Assembly: GCA_020631735.1 (NCBI GenBank)
Contig: CM036168.1
Coordinates: 100,088,036 to 100,152,035, forward strand
DNA length: 64,000 bases
Reading direction: 5' to 3'
DNA from: Saccharum officinarum
Lineage: Eukaryota; Streptophyta; Magnoliopsida; Poales; Poaceae
Below, piece by piece: positions 47,098 through 57,992 of the stretch (its first letter is position 1; the number at the start of each line of letters is the position of its first letter). The notes under the pieces are model-generated. The model did not search any database. It was not told the origin of the DNA and saw nothing but the letters and a program-made list of their open reading frames with translations. Both the position numbers and the translations under genes were made by a program.

Positions 47098-48014
47098 GAT
47101 CTGATGGATGAGGAAATGTGCCTAGTGGACAGTGGTACCACTAACTCTATACTTAGGGAGATAAAATATTTTCAAACTCTCACAAAGAATAAAGAAAATG
47201 TTTTAACAATCGCTAGACGCGATATTGTAATAGTTGGCACCAGTTGGGCCACTATTGTGCTCCCTATGGATACATCGCTAACAATTGAGGATGCACTATT
47301 GTATCCCAATTCAACGCGTACCCTATTGAGTTATAGAGATATCCGTAAGAATGGGTTCCTTGTTGAAACCCATGCGGACAACAATGAGGAGTTTCTTCTC
47401 ATTACAAAAGATCACGGATATGGCAAAGAGACACTTGAAAAAGTTCCCTCACTCCCGTCTGGATTGTACTACACATACGTTAAACCTGTACCACATATTG
47501 CTTACAAAGTAATTTTCCAGAATGTTAACGCATTCCAAACTTGGCATGATCGCCTTGGCCATCCTGGCATCGGGATGATGAGGAAGATTATAAGCAATTC
47601 TGTTGGTCACAATTTAAGTGATACAAAATTTCTCCAATCCACAGATTTTGTAAGCACTGCATGTGCCACGGGAAAATTAATTTTGAGGCCCTCTTACCTT
47701 AAAATTCACGCCGAACCTCTAAAGTTCCTTGAACGCATTCAAGGAGACATATGTGGTCCCATTCAACCATTGTCTGGGCCATTTAGGTATTTTACGGTTC
47801 TCATAGACGCATCTACACGATGGTCTAATGTGAGTCTCCTCTCCACAAGAAACCATGCATTTGCTAAGATTGTTGCTCAAGTTATTAAACTTAAGGCACA
47901 ACATCCTGAACATCAAATTCGATCCATCCGAATGGATAATGCTACTGAATTTTCCTCACGTGCCTTCAATGATTATTGCATGGCCTTAGGAATTCAAGTT
48001 CAGCACTCGGTCTA
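47098..48014 (+). pseudogene. pol: Copia protease and integrase N-terminal part
   Basis: The open frame carries the aspartic protease motif VDSGTTNSI at about 47122, a gag-pre-integrase segment with WHDRLGHPGIGMM, and integrase catalytic regions around GDICGPIQP and RMDNATEF. A zinc-binding HHCC motif is incomplete: CATGK is seen where CxxC is expected. The frame stops at 48013 before the third acidic residue. The protein would cut the polyprotein and insert element DNA; this copy is defective. Confidence 0.85.
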
Positions 48015-48106
48015 ATATGTTCATACTCAGAATTGTAAGACCATTACTATAGAATTGTAATCTACCAACATCTTGTTGGGGTCATGTAGTCTTACACGCT
48101 GCAGAC

Positions 48107-48454
48107 TTGATCCAATTGCGTCCAACTGCATACCATGCAACCTCCCCGTTGCAACTTGTACGTGGAAATACACCAAATATTTCCCATCTGCGGAAGTTCG
48201 GTTACGCTGTATACGTACCGATCTCACCACCACAACGTACATCTTTGGGCCCACACAGGAAATTGGGGATCTACGTGGGATATCAATCTCCGTCAATCAT
48301 TAAATACCTGGAACCCCTTACAGGGGATGTATTTACTGCCTGGTACGCTGATTGTATCTTGAATGAAGATCATTTCCTGGCATTAGGGGGAGGAATTGAA
48401 AACCACAAACAATGCCAGGAAATCAATTGGGATGCCACGGACATCTCCAATTAA
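48107..48454 (+). pseudogene. pol: Copia integrase C-terminal part
   Basis: After a damaged junction (48015-48106) a frame gives LRKFGYAVYVPISPPQRTSL and KLGIYVGYQSPSIIKYLEPL, the typical C-terminal region of copia integrase ahead of RT. Confidence 0.8.
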
Positions 48455-48502
48455 GATCCACGTACATCTGAAACTGAACTTCAAGTTCAGAAGATCATCA
48501 AT

Positions 48503-50600
48503 TTGCAACACATTCCAAATAACATGCCAGATGCATTTGCTAATTACAAGGGTGTTACAAAATCCTACAATCCCACGAGAAATGTGCTGGAAAGAGTAGA
48601 GGTACCAAACAAAACTACTCAGCTCCCGAGTAAGAGGGGGAGAAGTAAGGCTATTTCTACGGATGCAGCTTCTAGCAAGCAAAGGAAAGGGAAGAACAAA
48701 TCTCCCAACACAGCAAATGCAACTCAACCTTGTGTTGAGAAACACCCTGTGGAGGTTCAGTCTTCACATCCCACATCAACAGTGCACTCAATTACTGATG
48801 TTGGGACATCAGAACGCCCTGATGCAATCATATTGGAAAATAATGATGCATCACAAAGGGTGCGTGAAATTTCCATCAACTACATTGAATCTAAAGAATC
48901 ATATGACAGAAAGTCTACAGTTATCGACATCTATTTCGCTGAGTCAATTGTAGAAATCATCCAAAATGATCCAGATCCTAAGATCATGGCAGAGTGGGAC
49001 TGGAATCAATGGAAAGATGCAATTCAAGCGGAATTAGCCTCACTCTCCAAAAGAAAGGTATTCACTCATGCAATACCTACACCTCATGGAATCTTCCTTG
49101 TGGGATTCAAATGGGTTTTTGTCCAGAAACGGAATGAGAACAATGAGGTTGTGAGACATAAGGCAAGGCTTGTAGCACAAGGGTTCATGCAGAGACCAGC
49201 AATGATTTCAATGAAACATATTCTCCAATTATGAGTGGAATAACATTCTGATATCTTATTTCTCTGGCTGTTCAAAATCGTCTATCCATGCAGTTGATGG
49301 ACGTAGTGACTGCATATCTTTATGGGTCACTTGATTCGGATATATATATATATATATATATGAAGGTTCCCGATGGAATCTCTATACCGGATCAAAACGC
49401 AAAACGCAACATGTACTGTGTAAAGCTTCAAAAGTCACTCTATGTCTTAAAGCAGTCGAGAAGAATGTGGTATAACTGACTTAGTGAGTTCCTTCTGCAA
49501 AAGGGATATACTAACAATGATGATTGCCCATGTGTCTTCATCAAGAAATCCCAAACAGGATTATGCATAATATCAGTGTATGTTGATGATTTAAATATCA
49601 TTGGCAACCCACAAGATATTGATGAAGCACGCAATCATCTAAAGACGTAGTTTGAAATGAAGGATTTGGGTTAAACCAAATTTTGCTTAGGTTTACAACT
49701 TGAGCACCTTTTCACTGGAATTTTAGTGCATCAATCTGCCTATATACAGAAAGTATTGGAGAAATTCAATATGGATAAATCATATCCCTCCAAAACTCAT
49801 ATGGTTGTTCGGTCTTTAGAGCTCAAGACTGATCAATTCAGACCACAAGACGAAGGAGAAGAGATTCTGGGACCTCATTACCCATATCTCAGTGCCATTG
49901 GAGCGCTCATGTATCTTGTGAATTGCACCAGGCCTGATATTGCATTTGCAGTGAACTTGCTAGCTCGACATAGCGCTGCTCCTACCAAACGTCATTGGAC
50001 GGGAGTAAAACATATCCTCAGATATGTGAATGGCACAATAGATCTTGGATTATTTTTTTAAAGGAACCCAGACTCCAATATGATTGGATACACTGATGTC
50101 AGCTATTTATCTGATTCCCATAATGGCCGATCTCAGACAGGCTTTGTGTTCTTACATGCAGAGACAACCATTTCATGGAAGTCATCAAAACAGACTCTCG
50201 TGTCTACCTCCACTAATCACTCTGAAATAATTGCACTATATGAGGCCTGACGTGAATGTGTTTGGCTTCGCAGAGTGATTAACCACATACAACAATCATA
50301 TGGTATTGGTGGTATTGATTCACCAACTATTATCTATGAAGATAACTCTGCTTGTGTTACACAGATGGAGACATGCTACATCAAAAGCAACATAACCAAG
50401 CATATTTCTCCCAAGTTGTTTTATCCCCATGAGTTGAAACAAATGGGTGAAATAGACATCTTGCAAACCAAATCATGTGATAACCTCGCTGATTTGTTCA
50501 CTAAGTCCTTACCACCATCTTTGTTCCAGAAATGTGTTCAAAGAATTTGGTATGCGATGACTTTGAGATTTGCAAGGTTCAGAGGGAGAAATCTCCTAGA
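48503..50600 (+). pseudogene. pol: Copia reverse transcriptase and RNase H, with stops
   Basis: RVT_2-type features in order: KWVFVQKRNENNEVVRHKAR and LVAQGF, a break near 49230, then MDVVTAYLYGSLD, the YVDD active site at 49579-49590, LSAIGALMYLVNCTRPDIAF, and RNase H-like words GYTDVSYLSDS, STSTNHSEIIALYEA, YEDNSACVTQ and TKHIS. In-frame stops occur at about 49477, 49648, 49672, 50059 and 50248. A TA dinucleotide run at 49339-49361 sits inside the RT frame and encodes alternating Ile-Tyr. Confidence 0.9.
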
Positions 50601-50836
50601 TGTTGCCTTGTCCAAACCATCATATTGCACTATTTTCTTCGTATGAGTTTTACTCTCAAGGTTTCTCATATGAAGTTTTTAATGAGGCAATATTAGCATA
50701 AGCATATGTCGTATTTCCTGTTTTCCCCATCGGGGTTTTTAAGGAGATATCAATGACATATATTGTCCTCTAAACTATCTATGAGTTTTCTCATGCAAAT
50801 GTTTTCTCATATGAGTTTACAATGAGGCAATACATT

Positions 50837-50964
50837 GGCTCTGTTCATCTGGCTTATAATCCGTCTTTTTCAGCTTGTTTTTCAGCCGGAACAGTGTTTT
50901 TGTCTCACAACAAATCAGCCAACAATGTTTTTCAGCTGGCTTATCAGCACAGCCGAACGGGGCC
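50837..50964. mobile_element. Small MITE in copia 3' region
   Basis: Ends GGCTCTGTTCATCTGGC and CAGCCGAACGGGGCC form an imperfect TIR. ATT flanks both sides (50834-50836 and 50965-50967). It is similar in size and content to 29644-29766. Confidence 0.65.
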
Positions 50965-51110
50965 ATTATATGTCGTGTCACTTTCTCCTTATTTTCCCAC
51001 TGGATTTGAAGGAGTTTTTAACAGCGTATCTATCAAGTATTTCTCCTCGTTTTTATCCTACAGGACTTTTTAGAGGATTAATACTACTCATTGATCTCAA
51101 GATGGATTCA

Positions 51111-51123
51111 ATCAAAGGAGGAG
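51111..51123 (+). other. Polypurine tract of copia element
   Basis: CAAAGGAGGAG directly before TGTTACAACC of the 3' LTR. Confidence 0.75.
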
Positions 51124-51351
51124 TGTTACAACCGCACAGGGGTTGATCTCATCTGGGAATGCTCTCAGGATGGGAACTGCTCACGCTCTACCCCCATCAC
51201 TCTATGTTGCGAACCGTCGGCACCGTGGAGCTGTTGCCTACGCGCACGACTCCACGGCGTCCGTAAGGATGTATAAATATGTACATCAAGATCAATGGAA
51301 ACTACTGTTCACTCACAATTACATTGTCTCATTTCCGTTCAAAGTTTCACA
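51124..51351 (+). repeat. 3' LTR of copia element
   Basis: About 228 bp, aligned over its whole length to 39266-39488. Confidence 0.85.
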
Positions 51352-51762
51352 CTTTTCTCTATGGATTCGAAACTAAACAGAATTCCGAGTAGAGAAAGCA
51401 AAAGGCGGGCAGTCCTGCACTCCTGCACCATAGCATCGTCACTGATAGTGATTTTCAAGGCGTCAGCCATGATGTTTAGGGAAAAATTCTTCTTCAGTGC
51501 TCATTCCCTTTGTCCATACGTCACGTTGTTGCCGCATGGCATTTGTTTCTTTCAAGCAGAGTGACAAGATTGCATGTATAGATACATGACGGAGTAGGTG
51601 TATTTTTAGTTGTCTCCGTGTACTATGCTTGAAAAGAGTGAGTAAACGTTTATCACGCCAGAGACGCCACGCCACCAAGAAATTGACTGGTACGACTTCC
51701 AAAGAGCCATGGCTAAACAGCTAGCGCACGACGACGTACATGGTGGTACATCTACACATTGC
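51352..51762. other. Spacer after copia element
   Basis: No gene or element recognised. Confidence 0.45.
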
Positions 51763-51765
51763 TTA

Positions 51766-51995
51766 GGGTCTGTTTGGTTACGAGGAGTTAAAGTTTAACT
51801 CTCATCGCATCAATATTTCCTCCAATGTATGGAGTACTAAACGTAGACTAATTATATGCATGTCGGCACAGATTAGGAGTAATTTACGAGACGAATCTAT
51901 TAAGCCTAATTAGTCCAAGATTGGAAACTTTTTGTCAAATAAGACGAAAGTGCTACAGTATTTGTTAAACTTTAACTCCTCAAACCAAACACCCC
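51766..51995. mobile_element. Tourist-like MITE, first of chain
   Basis: Ends GGGTCTGTTTGGTTACG and CTCAAACCAAACACCCC; TTA on the left at 51763-51765. The right flank is the next MITE. Confidence 0.75.
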
Positions 51996-52238
51996 GGCCG
52001 GTTTAGATCCGAAATTTTTGGCAAAATGACATTGTAGCGCTTTTCGTTGTTATTCGGCAAATATTGTCCAATCATGGTCTAATTAGGCTTAAAAGATTCG
52101 TCTCGTCCATTTCGTCTAAACTGTGTAATTAGTTTTATTTTTTTATCTATATTTATTGCTTTAGTCATGTGTCCAAAGATTTGATGTGACGGAGAATCTG
52201 AAAAATTTTGCAAAATTTTCTTGGAACTAAACGGGGCC
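51996..52238. mobile_element. Tourist-like MITE, second of chain
   Basis: Ends GGCCGGTTTAGATCCG and GGAACTAAACGGGGCC, followed by TTA. It abuts its neighbours without spacer. Confidence 0.7.
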
Positions 52239-52504
52239 TTAGTTCCAAAGTTGGGACACCCAACTTGGAACAGTGCGCGCCATGTCATACTGTAGCAACT
52301 TTTGTTTTTATTTGGTAAAAATTATCCAAACATTGATTAATTAGGCTTAAAATGTTCTACTCGCAAAGTACAACAAAACTGTGTAATTAGTTTTTTATTT
52401 CATCTATATTTAGTACTCCATGTATGTACCGACATTTCGATGTGACGGAGAATCTTCTTTTTTATAGTGAAATTTGGGGATGTGAATTGGGAACCAAACA
52501 AGGG
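52235..52504. mobile_element. Tourist-like MITE, third of chain
   Basis: Left end GGCCTTAGTTCCAAAGTTGG shares GGCC with the previous element and lacks the usual GTTT. Right end GGGAACCAAACAAGGGC. Same subfamily as 2553-2836. Confidence 0.65.
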
Positions 52505-52744
52505 CGGTTTAGTTGCCCATGCAACCCAAAAAAGTTTGCACAGTACCTGTCACATCGAATCTTGCGGCACATGCATGGAGTACTAAATGTAGACGAAAGA
52601 AAAAAACTAATTACACAGTTTAGTTGTAAATCACGAGACAAATCTTTTGAGCCTAATTAGTCCATGATTGGACACAAATTGCCAAATAAAACGAAAAGTG
52701 CTACAGTAGCCAAACCCAAACTTTCTCACCAACTAAACAACCCC
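52502..52744. mobile_element. Tourist-like MITE, fourth of chain
   Basis: Left GGGCGGTTTAGTTGCCC, right ACCAACTAAACAACCCC. It overlaps the third element by about three bases. Confidence 0.7.
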
Positions 52745-52843
52745 AAGGGCACGAAGAAAACGGCGGTCACTGTGGCCCTTCCTTCAACAGGCTGCTCACC
52801 ACTGCACTGACAGACCGCAGGTACCACTGCAGCTACCACTTTA

Positions 52844-53119
52844 GGCCGTGTTTAGTTCCAAAGTTGGCGCGGCCAACTTGGAACAGTACCGGTCACGTCG
52901 CACTGTAGCAACTTTTGTTTTTTAGTAAAAAAAATTGTCCAAAAAATGATAAATTAGACTCAAAATGTTCATCTCGTAAAGTACAACAAAACTGTGCAAT
53001 TAGTTTTTGATTTCATCTACATTTAGTACTCCATGCATTTGCCGACATTTTGATGTAATGTGGAATCTCCTTTTTACATAGTGGAATTTGGGGGTTGGAT
53101 TTGAGAACTAAACAAGGCC
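52844..53119. mobile_element. Tourist-like MITE, fifth of cluster
   Basis: Ends GGCCGTGTTTAGTTCC and GAGAACTAAACAAGGCC with TTA on both sides (52841-52843 and 53120-53122). Near-identical internally to 2553-2836. Confidence 0.85.
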
Positions 53120-53140
53120 TTATACTTGGTGCGTACGGAG

Positions 53141-54052
53141 CATAGTTATTGGGACCGGACCGGACCGGCGGTTCGACCGGTAAAAGACCGAACCAGAGAC
53201 TATAGCGGTCCGGTTCACTTAAAAGACCGTCTATGTAATCGAACCGGTAAAAACCGGTTGAACCGGCCGGTTTTTTACGGAACCGGTGAACCGGCCGGTT
53301 CCGTGTGAACCGTCTCGGTCGGAGCTCGCTGATAGCTGTAGCGCGCGTGCTCCTACTGGTGCCGGGTCTGGTGGCGTGCGCCTGCCGCACGTGGGTCAGC
53401 TGGGCTGCTGTTGGGCTGTTGCCTCCGCGTCAGGCAGGCCCTGCTAGGTGCTAGGCAGTTGTCGGCTCCGCGTTTTGTGTTTCACGCTGTTGCATGCAAC
53501 ATGCTTGTTGACTTTTGGCAGATGCCAACTGATGTTAGCGCTGCTTTTTTAATTTTGAAATTTATTAAGCTTTTATATGAGCTCTAAGTTAGATAAATAA
53601 TATATCTGTTTTGGTTATCTCAATAAGCTCTTCGCAATGGTTTACTTTATTTTAACATTTGAGAATTTTTTTAATCACGGTGAATATTTCAATTACTATT
53701 TAGATCCTTTTTGCGCCAATTCGTAAATCACAAGTGCCCCATATGTTATTTTTTCAAGCGTATTTTCTGTATATCCTGTAAAATAACTAGAGCACCAAAA
53801 TTTGTGATAAATTATAAGACATATCTTGCTATGACGCATTATGATTGTATTTATTTTTGTATATGTGATAAAATATATGTAGGTACTTATGTGTTATATA
53901 TTATTATATTGCACCGGTTCGAAATATTTTGGAGCGGTTCAATTCGTCCGGTCTAAAGTAATCGAACCAGCGGTTCAACCGGTTCTTAACGGTTGGACCA
54001 GTGAACCGACGGCCTCGCCGGTTCGATGTCCGGTCCGGTCCTAATAACTATG
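53141..54052. mobile_element. hAT-like non-autonomous element, copy A (912 bp)
   Basis: Inverted termini CATAGTTATTGGGACCGGAC and GTCCTAATAACTATG, 8-bp TSD GTACGGAG (53133-53140 and 54053-54060). CA/TG ends and an 8-bp TSD are hAT features. The subterminal regions are full of CCGGT/ACCGG words in both orientations. The core is AT-rich with no transposase. Confidence 0.85.
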
Positions 54053-54075
54053 GTACGGAGTACACGCGCGGAGCT

Positions 54076-54995
54076 CATAGTTATTGGGACCAGACCGGAC
54101 CGGCGGTTCGACCGGTAAAAGACCGAACCAGAGACTATAGCGGTCCGGTTCACTTAAAAGACCGTCTATGTAATCGAACCGGTAAAAACCGGTTGAACCG
54201 GCCGGTTTTTTACGGAACCGGTGAACCGGCCGGTTCCGTGTGAACCGTCTCGGTCGGAGCTCGCTGATAGCTGTAGCGCGCGTGCTCCTACTGGTGCCGG
54301 GTCTGGTGGCGTGCGCCTGCCGCAGGTGGGTCAGCTGGGCTACTGTTGGGCTGTTGCCTCCGCGTCAGGCAGGCCCTGCTAGGTGCTAGGCAGTTGTCGG
54401 CTCCGCGTTTTGTGTTTCACGCTGTTGCATGCAACATGCTTGTTGACTTTTGGCAGATGCCAACTGATGTTAGCGCTGCTTTTTTAATTTTGAAATTTAT
54501 TAAGCTTTTATATGAGCTCTAAATTAGATAAATAATATATCTATTTTGGTTATCTCAATAAGCTCTTCGCAATGGTTTACTTTATTTTAACATTTGAGAA
54601 TTTTTTTAATCACGGTGAATATTTCAATTACTATTTAGATCCTTTTTGCGCCAATTCGTAAATCACAAGTGCCCCATATGTTATTTTTTCAAGCGTATTT
54701 TCTGTATATCCTGTAAAATAACTAGAGCACCAAAATTTGTGATAAATTATAAGACATATCTTGCTATGACGCATTATGATTGTATTTATTTTTGTATATG
54801 TGATAAAATATATGTAGGTACTTATGTGTTATATATTATTATATTGCACCGGTTCGAAATATTTTGGAGCGGTTCAATTCGTCCGGTCTAAAGTAATCGA
54901 ACCAGCGGTTCAACCGGTTCTTAACGGTTGGACCAGTGAACCAGTGAACCGACGGCCTCGCCGGTTCGATGTCCGGTCCGGTCCTAATAACTATG
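54076..54995. mobile_element. hAT-like non-autonomous element, copy B (920 bp)
   Basis: Same termini and interior as copy A, with its own 8-bp TSD GCGGAGCT (54068-54075 and 54996-55003). By eye only a handful of substitutions plus an extra GAACCAGT-type unit near 54940 separate the two. Confidence 0.85.
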
Positions 54996-55005
54996 GCGGA
55001 GCTAC

Positions 55006-55244
55006 GGCCCTTGTTTAGCCCCCGTTCGGGGGCGTCCGAATGGCTACAGAACGCATTGTAGGAATTCGTTTGTATTTGGTAAAAAATGTTACTAATTAGG
55101 CTTAAAATGTTCGTCTCGCAAAGTACAATAAAACTGTATAATTAGTTTTTAATTTCATCTAGATTTAGTACTTCATACATGTGTCGATATTTTGACGTGA
55201 CGGAGAATCTTCTTTTTGATATTGGATAGTGAAATTTGAGGGCC
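55006..55244. mobile_element. Tourist-like MITE, eroded right end
   Basis: Left GGCCCTTGTTTAG and the usual internal words (TTAGGCTTAAAATGTTCGTC, AATTAGTTTTTAATTTCATC). The right end GAGGGCC lacks the full inverted repeat. It is the nearest element upstream of the PP2C promoter region. Confidence 0.6.
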
Positions 55245-55560
55245 ACAGTGTACGGGTATCATCTGGACGCGTGGTCGCGGCACCGTGGAAGTGCGCGCCG
55301 GCCCGAGTTTTCCCCATGCCGATCCGCCGAGCGGTGACTCAGCACCAGCTGCCCCACATTCGGCCGTGGCCGTATGCAGTGCACCGGGGCCACCGGCGAT
55401 CGGCACTTCGGCAGGCACCCGCAGCGTGCGCCACACCGGACTCCCAGCTCCCGCCCCGCCCGGCCGCCCCCTTCAGCTTGCATCGGCAGATCTCGGCACG
55501 GCGTGGCTTCTCTCTCCGTGCGCCCTCGCTTTTCCCCAGGTTCACCTCCCCTCACCACCA

Positions 55561-56352
55561 ACGTGGCCACGCCAGCGCCCAACCACCGCCCGCCTCCCCC
55601 CACGCAAAGCCCTCTTACACGTGTCCGCCCGTGCCGCGAGCCCGCGACCGACCACCCTCCCCCACTGATTGCGACCGCCCCCAAACCACGTGTCCCTTCT
55701 CCCTGACTACACCGTTCCCTCACTCTTTCTCCCTGGCAGGTGGGCAACGCTTCGACTAGTCCCCACATGTGAGTGGTAGGGAAGAGTAAAATGGAGCCCA
55801 GATATTTTCTGGGCAACCCAAGAGACAGAGAGGCCATGTGGTGGGGACCGCACGGCATCAATTAAATCAGCTGCCGAGGCGGACTGCCCCACCGGGGAAG
55901 CGCCACGTGTGCGCAGCACGGGATTAGGCGATAACACCGGCGTCGTGGTCGCCGTTACCATCAACTTCCTCGTGGGCCCCGCACTCGCCCGCCTCGGAGG
56001 CCCGATGGACACCACGTGTCGACCGCGCTGAGCAAGATACCAACACGCGTCCAGATCCTGCCGGGACGGACGGCCCCGATGCGCCAGACCAGGACCACGT
56101 CGCAACAACTGTACCTGTCGAGGCCCGCTGCCCGTGACGGCGACGGGCACCTGCCCCTGCCCGCCTCGCCTCCTCTTCCTCCTCTTTCTACTGCCCCCGA
56201 AGCCTTCGTGCCCGTTTCGCCTCGCGCCTGCGCTTCTGCTGCCATTTCCATTTCCGGGGGACAGAGCGGTGGAGGGGTCGCCTGCGTTGCTTCGCGTGGG
56301 AAGCGTGCTTCGTTTAGGCCTCTCGCCAATTTCCGAGGGCGACGGCGACGTG
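55561..56352 (+). promoter_or_regulatory. Upstream region of PP2C gene with ABRE-like cluster
   Basis: ACGTG-core words occur at 55561 (ACGTGGC), 55617-55624 (ACACGTGT), 55687-55694 (CACGTGTC), 55902-55911 (GCCACGTGTG), 56013-56020 (CACGTGTC) and 56346-56352 (GACGTGC), with CCACGTCG near 56096. ABRE clusters bind bZIP ABF/AREB factors in ABA-responsive promoters, and clade A PP2C genes are known to be ABA-induced. No clear TATA box is seen, and the region is GC-rich. Confidence 0.65.
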
Positions 56353-56459
56353 CACTCGGCGCGCGGGCAGAGAAAATCTAGGTAGCCTGGGGCTTGGCAG
56401 ACGCGCTTGTGCGTAACGTACGCGCCGTTGTGGGAGACAGCCACTTGCTCTCGCCTCCA

Positions 56460-57992
56460 ATGGCCGAGATCTGCTGCGAGGAAGCCAAGTCCACGCCGGC
56501 AACCGCCGTGGCTGCGGCTTCAGTCTCCGCCGCGGCCGCCGCCGTGGCAGTCGCCTCCTCGGCGTTAGAGAGGAGGCGACGCAGGCTGGAGATGAGGAGG
56601 TTCCGCGTCGCGAGCGATCCCGAGGCGCCGGTCGCGGAGGACGTCCGCGCTGCCAAGCGCCAGAGGCTGCTGGTGCGCACGGTGTCAGGATCCTGCCCCG
56701 ACGCGGGCTCGGACTCCGACAGGCCGGCCCTGCCGGAGCGGTTGCCCAGGTACGGGGTCACCTCCGTCTGCGGCCGACGACGCGAGATGGAGGACACTGT
56801 CTCCATCAGGCCGGACTTTCTGCCCGGCACCAGCAAGCAGCACTTCTTCGGCGTCTTCGATGGCCACGGCTGCTCCCACGTACGGCATACACGAACATCT
56901 TGGAATTTAAATCTCTGTGCAGAGTTCTGTTCTGTATGCTGATCGCAGTTTCGCGCTATTACTGTAGGTAGCAACGATATGCCAGGACATGATGCATGAG
57001 GTGGTCGCGGACGAGCACAGGAAGGCAGGTTCTGGCGAAGAGACGGCGTGGAAGGGCGTGATGGAGAGGAGCTTCGCGCGATTGGACGAGCAGGCCGCCA
57101 CCTGGGCGACCAGCCGCAGCCGCGACGAGCCCGCCTGCAGGTGCGAGCAGCAGATGCCCTTGCGTTGCGATCACGTGGGGTCCACCGCCGTGGTCGCCGT
57201 CGTCAGCCCCACCCACGTAGTCGTCGCCAACGCCGGCGACTCTCGCGCCGTCCTCTCCCGCGCCGGCGTCCCCGTTCCGCTCTCCGTCGACCACAAGGTC
57301 TGTATCACACAGCTCTTGCCCGTCACGGTTCACGGGGCGCGGCGCCTCCTCCCTCCTCCCGCGTCTTCGTACCCTGTCCAGAGCTTGACGTGCTCAATTT
57401 TCTGATCCGTTCAGCCTGACCGACCTGACGAGCTGGCGCGCATCGAGGCGGCGGGCGGCCGCGTCATTTACTGGGATGGTGCTCGTGTTCTCGGCGTCCT
57501 CGCCATGTCTCGAGCCATAGGTGAGCTCTAGTTTGACTTGCGCTTGTCACTGGGTCGTTTCGGGGGGCACTCGCTGGACTGGATTTGAACTGACCGGCTC
57601 ATGCGCGCGCAGGCGATGGGTACCTAAAGCCGTTCGTGTCGTCGGAGCCGGAGGTAACGGTGACGGAGCGCACCGACGACGACGAGTGCCTGATCCTGGC
57701 CAGCGACGGCCTGTGGGACGTCGTGACCAACGAGATGGCGTGCGAGGTCGTCCGGGCGTGCTTCCGCAGCATCGGCCCGCCGGCGCCGGCCGCGCGGCCG
57801 AACGGCGTGGCTGCCCTCCCGGCAGCCGACGCGGACGCCGAGAACGGACCCGCGGTTGTCAAGGGCGTGAGCAAGGAGGATTCCGACAAGGCGTGCTCCG
57901 ACGCGGCCATGCTGCTGGCGAAGCTGGCGCTGGCCCGGCGGAGCGCCGACAATGTTAGCGTGGTCGTCGTGGATCTCCGCCGGGGCATATGA
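56460..57992 (+). CDS. Clade A protein phosphatase 2C (PP2CA/AHG3-like)
   Basis: Four exons, 56460-56879, 56968-57297, 57415-57520 and 57613-57992, give 411 residues. All three introns (88, 117 and 92 bp) are GT-AG. PP2Cs are Mg/Mn-dependent Ser/Thr phosphatases. Clade A members dephosphorylate SnRK2 kinases and are bound and inhibited by PYR/PYL/RCAR receptors with ABA. Visible features are an N-terminus [12 protein letters not shown], an Ala-rich stretch (about 13-37), a basic KRQRLL segment, RREMEDTVS (metal ligands E111 and D112), [13 protein letters not shown] (DGHG 134-137), GSTAVVAV (211-218), NAGDSRAVL (228-236), PLSVDHKPDRPDE, the flap [20 protein letters not shown] with the receptor-lock Trp270, ASDGLWDVV (Asp317) and [10 protein letters not shown] near the C-terminus. 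All expected catalytic residues are present. The closest subgroup by motif is AHG3/PP2CA and its grass relatives. Confidence 0.93.

Larger units (their letters stand above)
39266..51351 (+). mobile_element. Degenerate Ty1/copia element carrying three solo LTRs
   Basis: Short LTRs at 39266-39488 and 51124-51351 start TGTTACAAC and TGTTACAACC and share GATGGGAACTGCTCACGCTC and GATGTATAAATATGTACATC. The internal order gag, protease, integrase, RT, RNase H is that of Ty1/copia. A decayed PBS (TGGGATGCGAGC, 39499-39510, nine of twelve matches to TGGTATCAGAGC) follows the left LTR, and a PPT (AAAGGAGGAG) precedes the right LTR. All frames carry stops. Three solo LTRs interrupt it at 41248, 43585 and 45631. 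No clean TSD of the copia itself is visible (flanks TTTTT and CTTTT). Confidence 0.9.

Noticed and set aside
46887..47141. Tyr-Ile repeat protein
   Set aside because: Pure translation of the TA microsatellite.
53141..54995. Simple 930-bp segmental tandem duplication
   Set aside because: Each copy has its own distinct 8-bp TSD, so independent transposon insertions explain it better.
55229..55861. Long open frames on both strands upstream of the PP2C gene
   Set aside because: Pro/Arg/Ala-rich translation on all frames, no domains. High GC makes stops rare. Better explained as promoter DNA.
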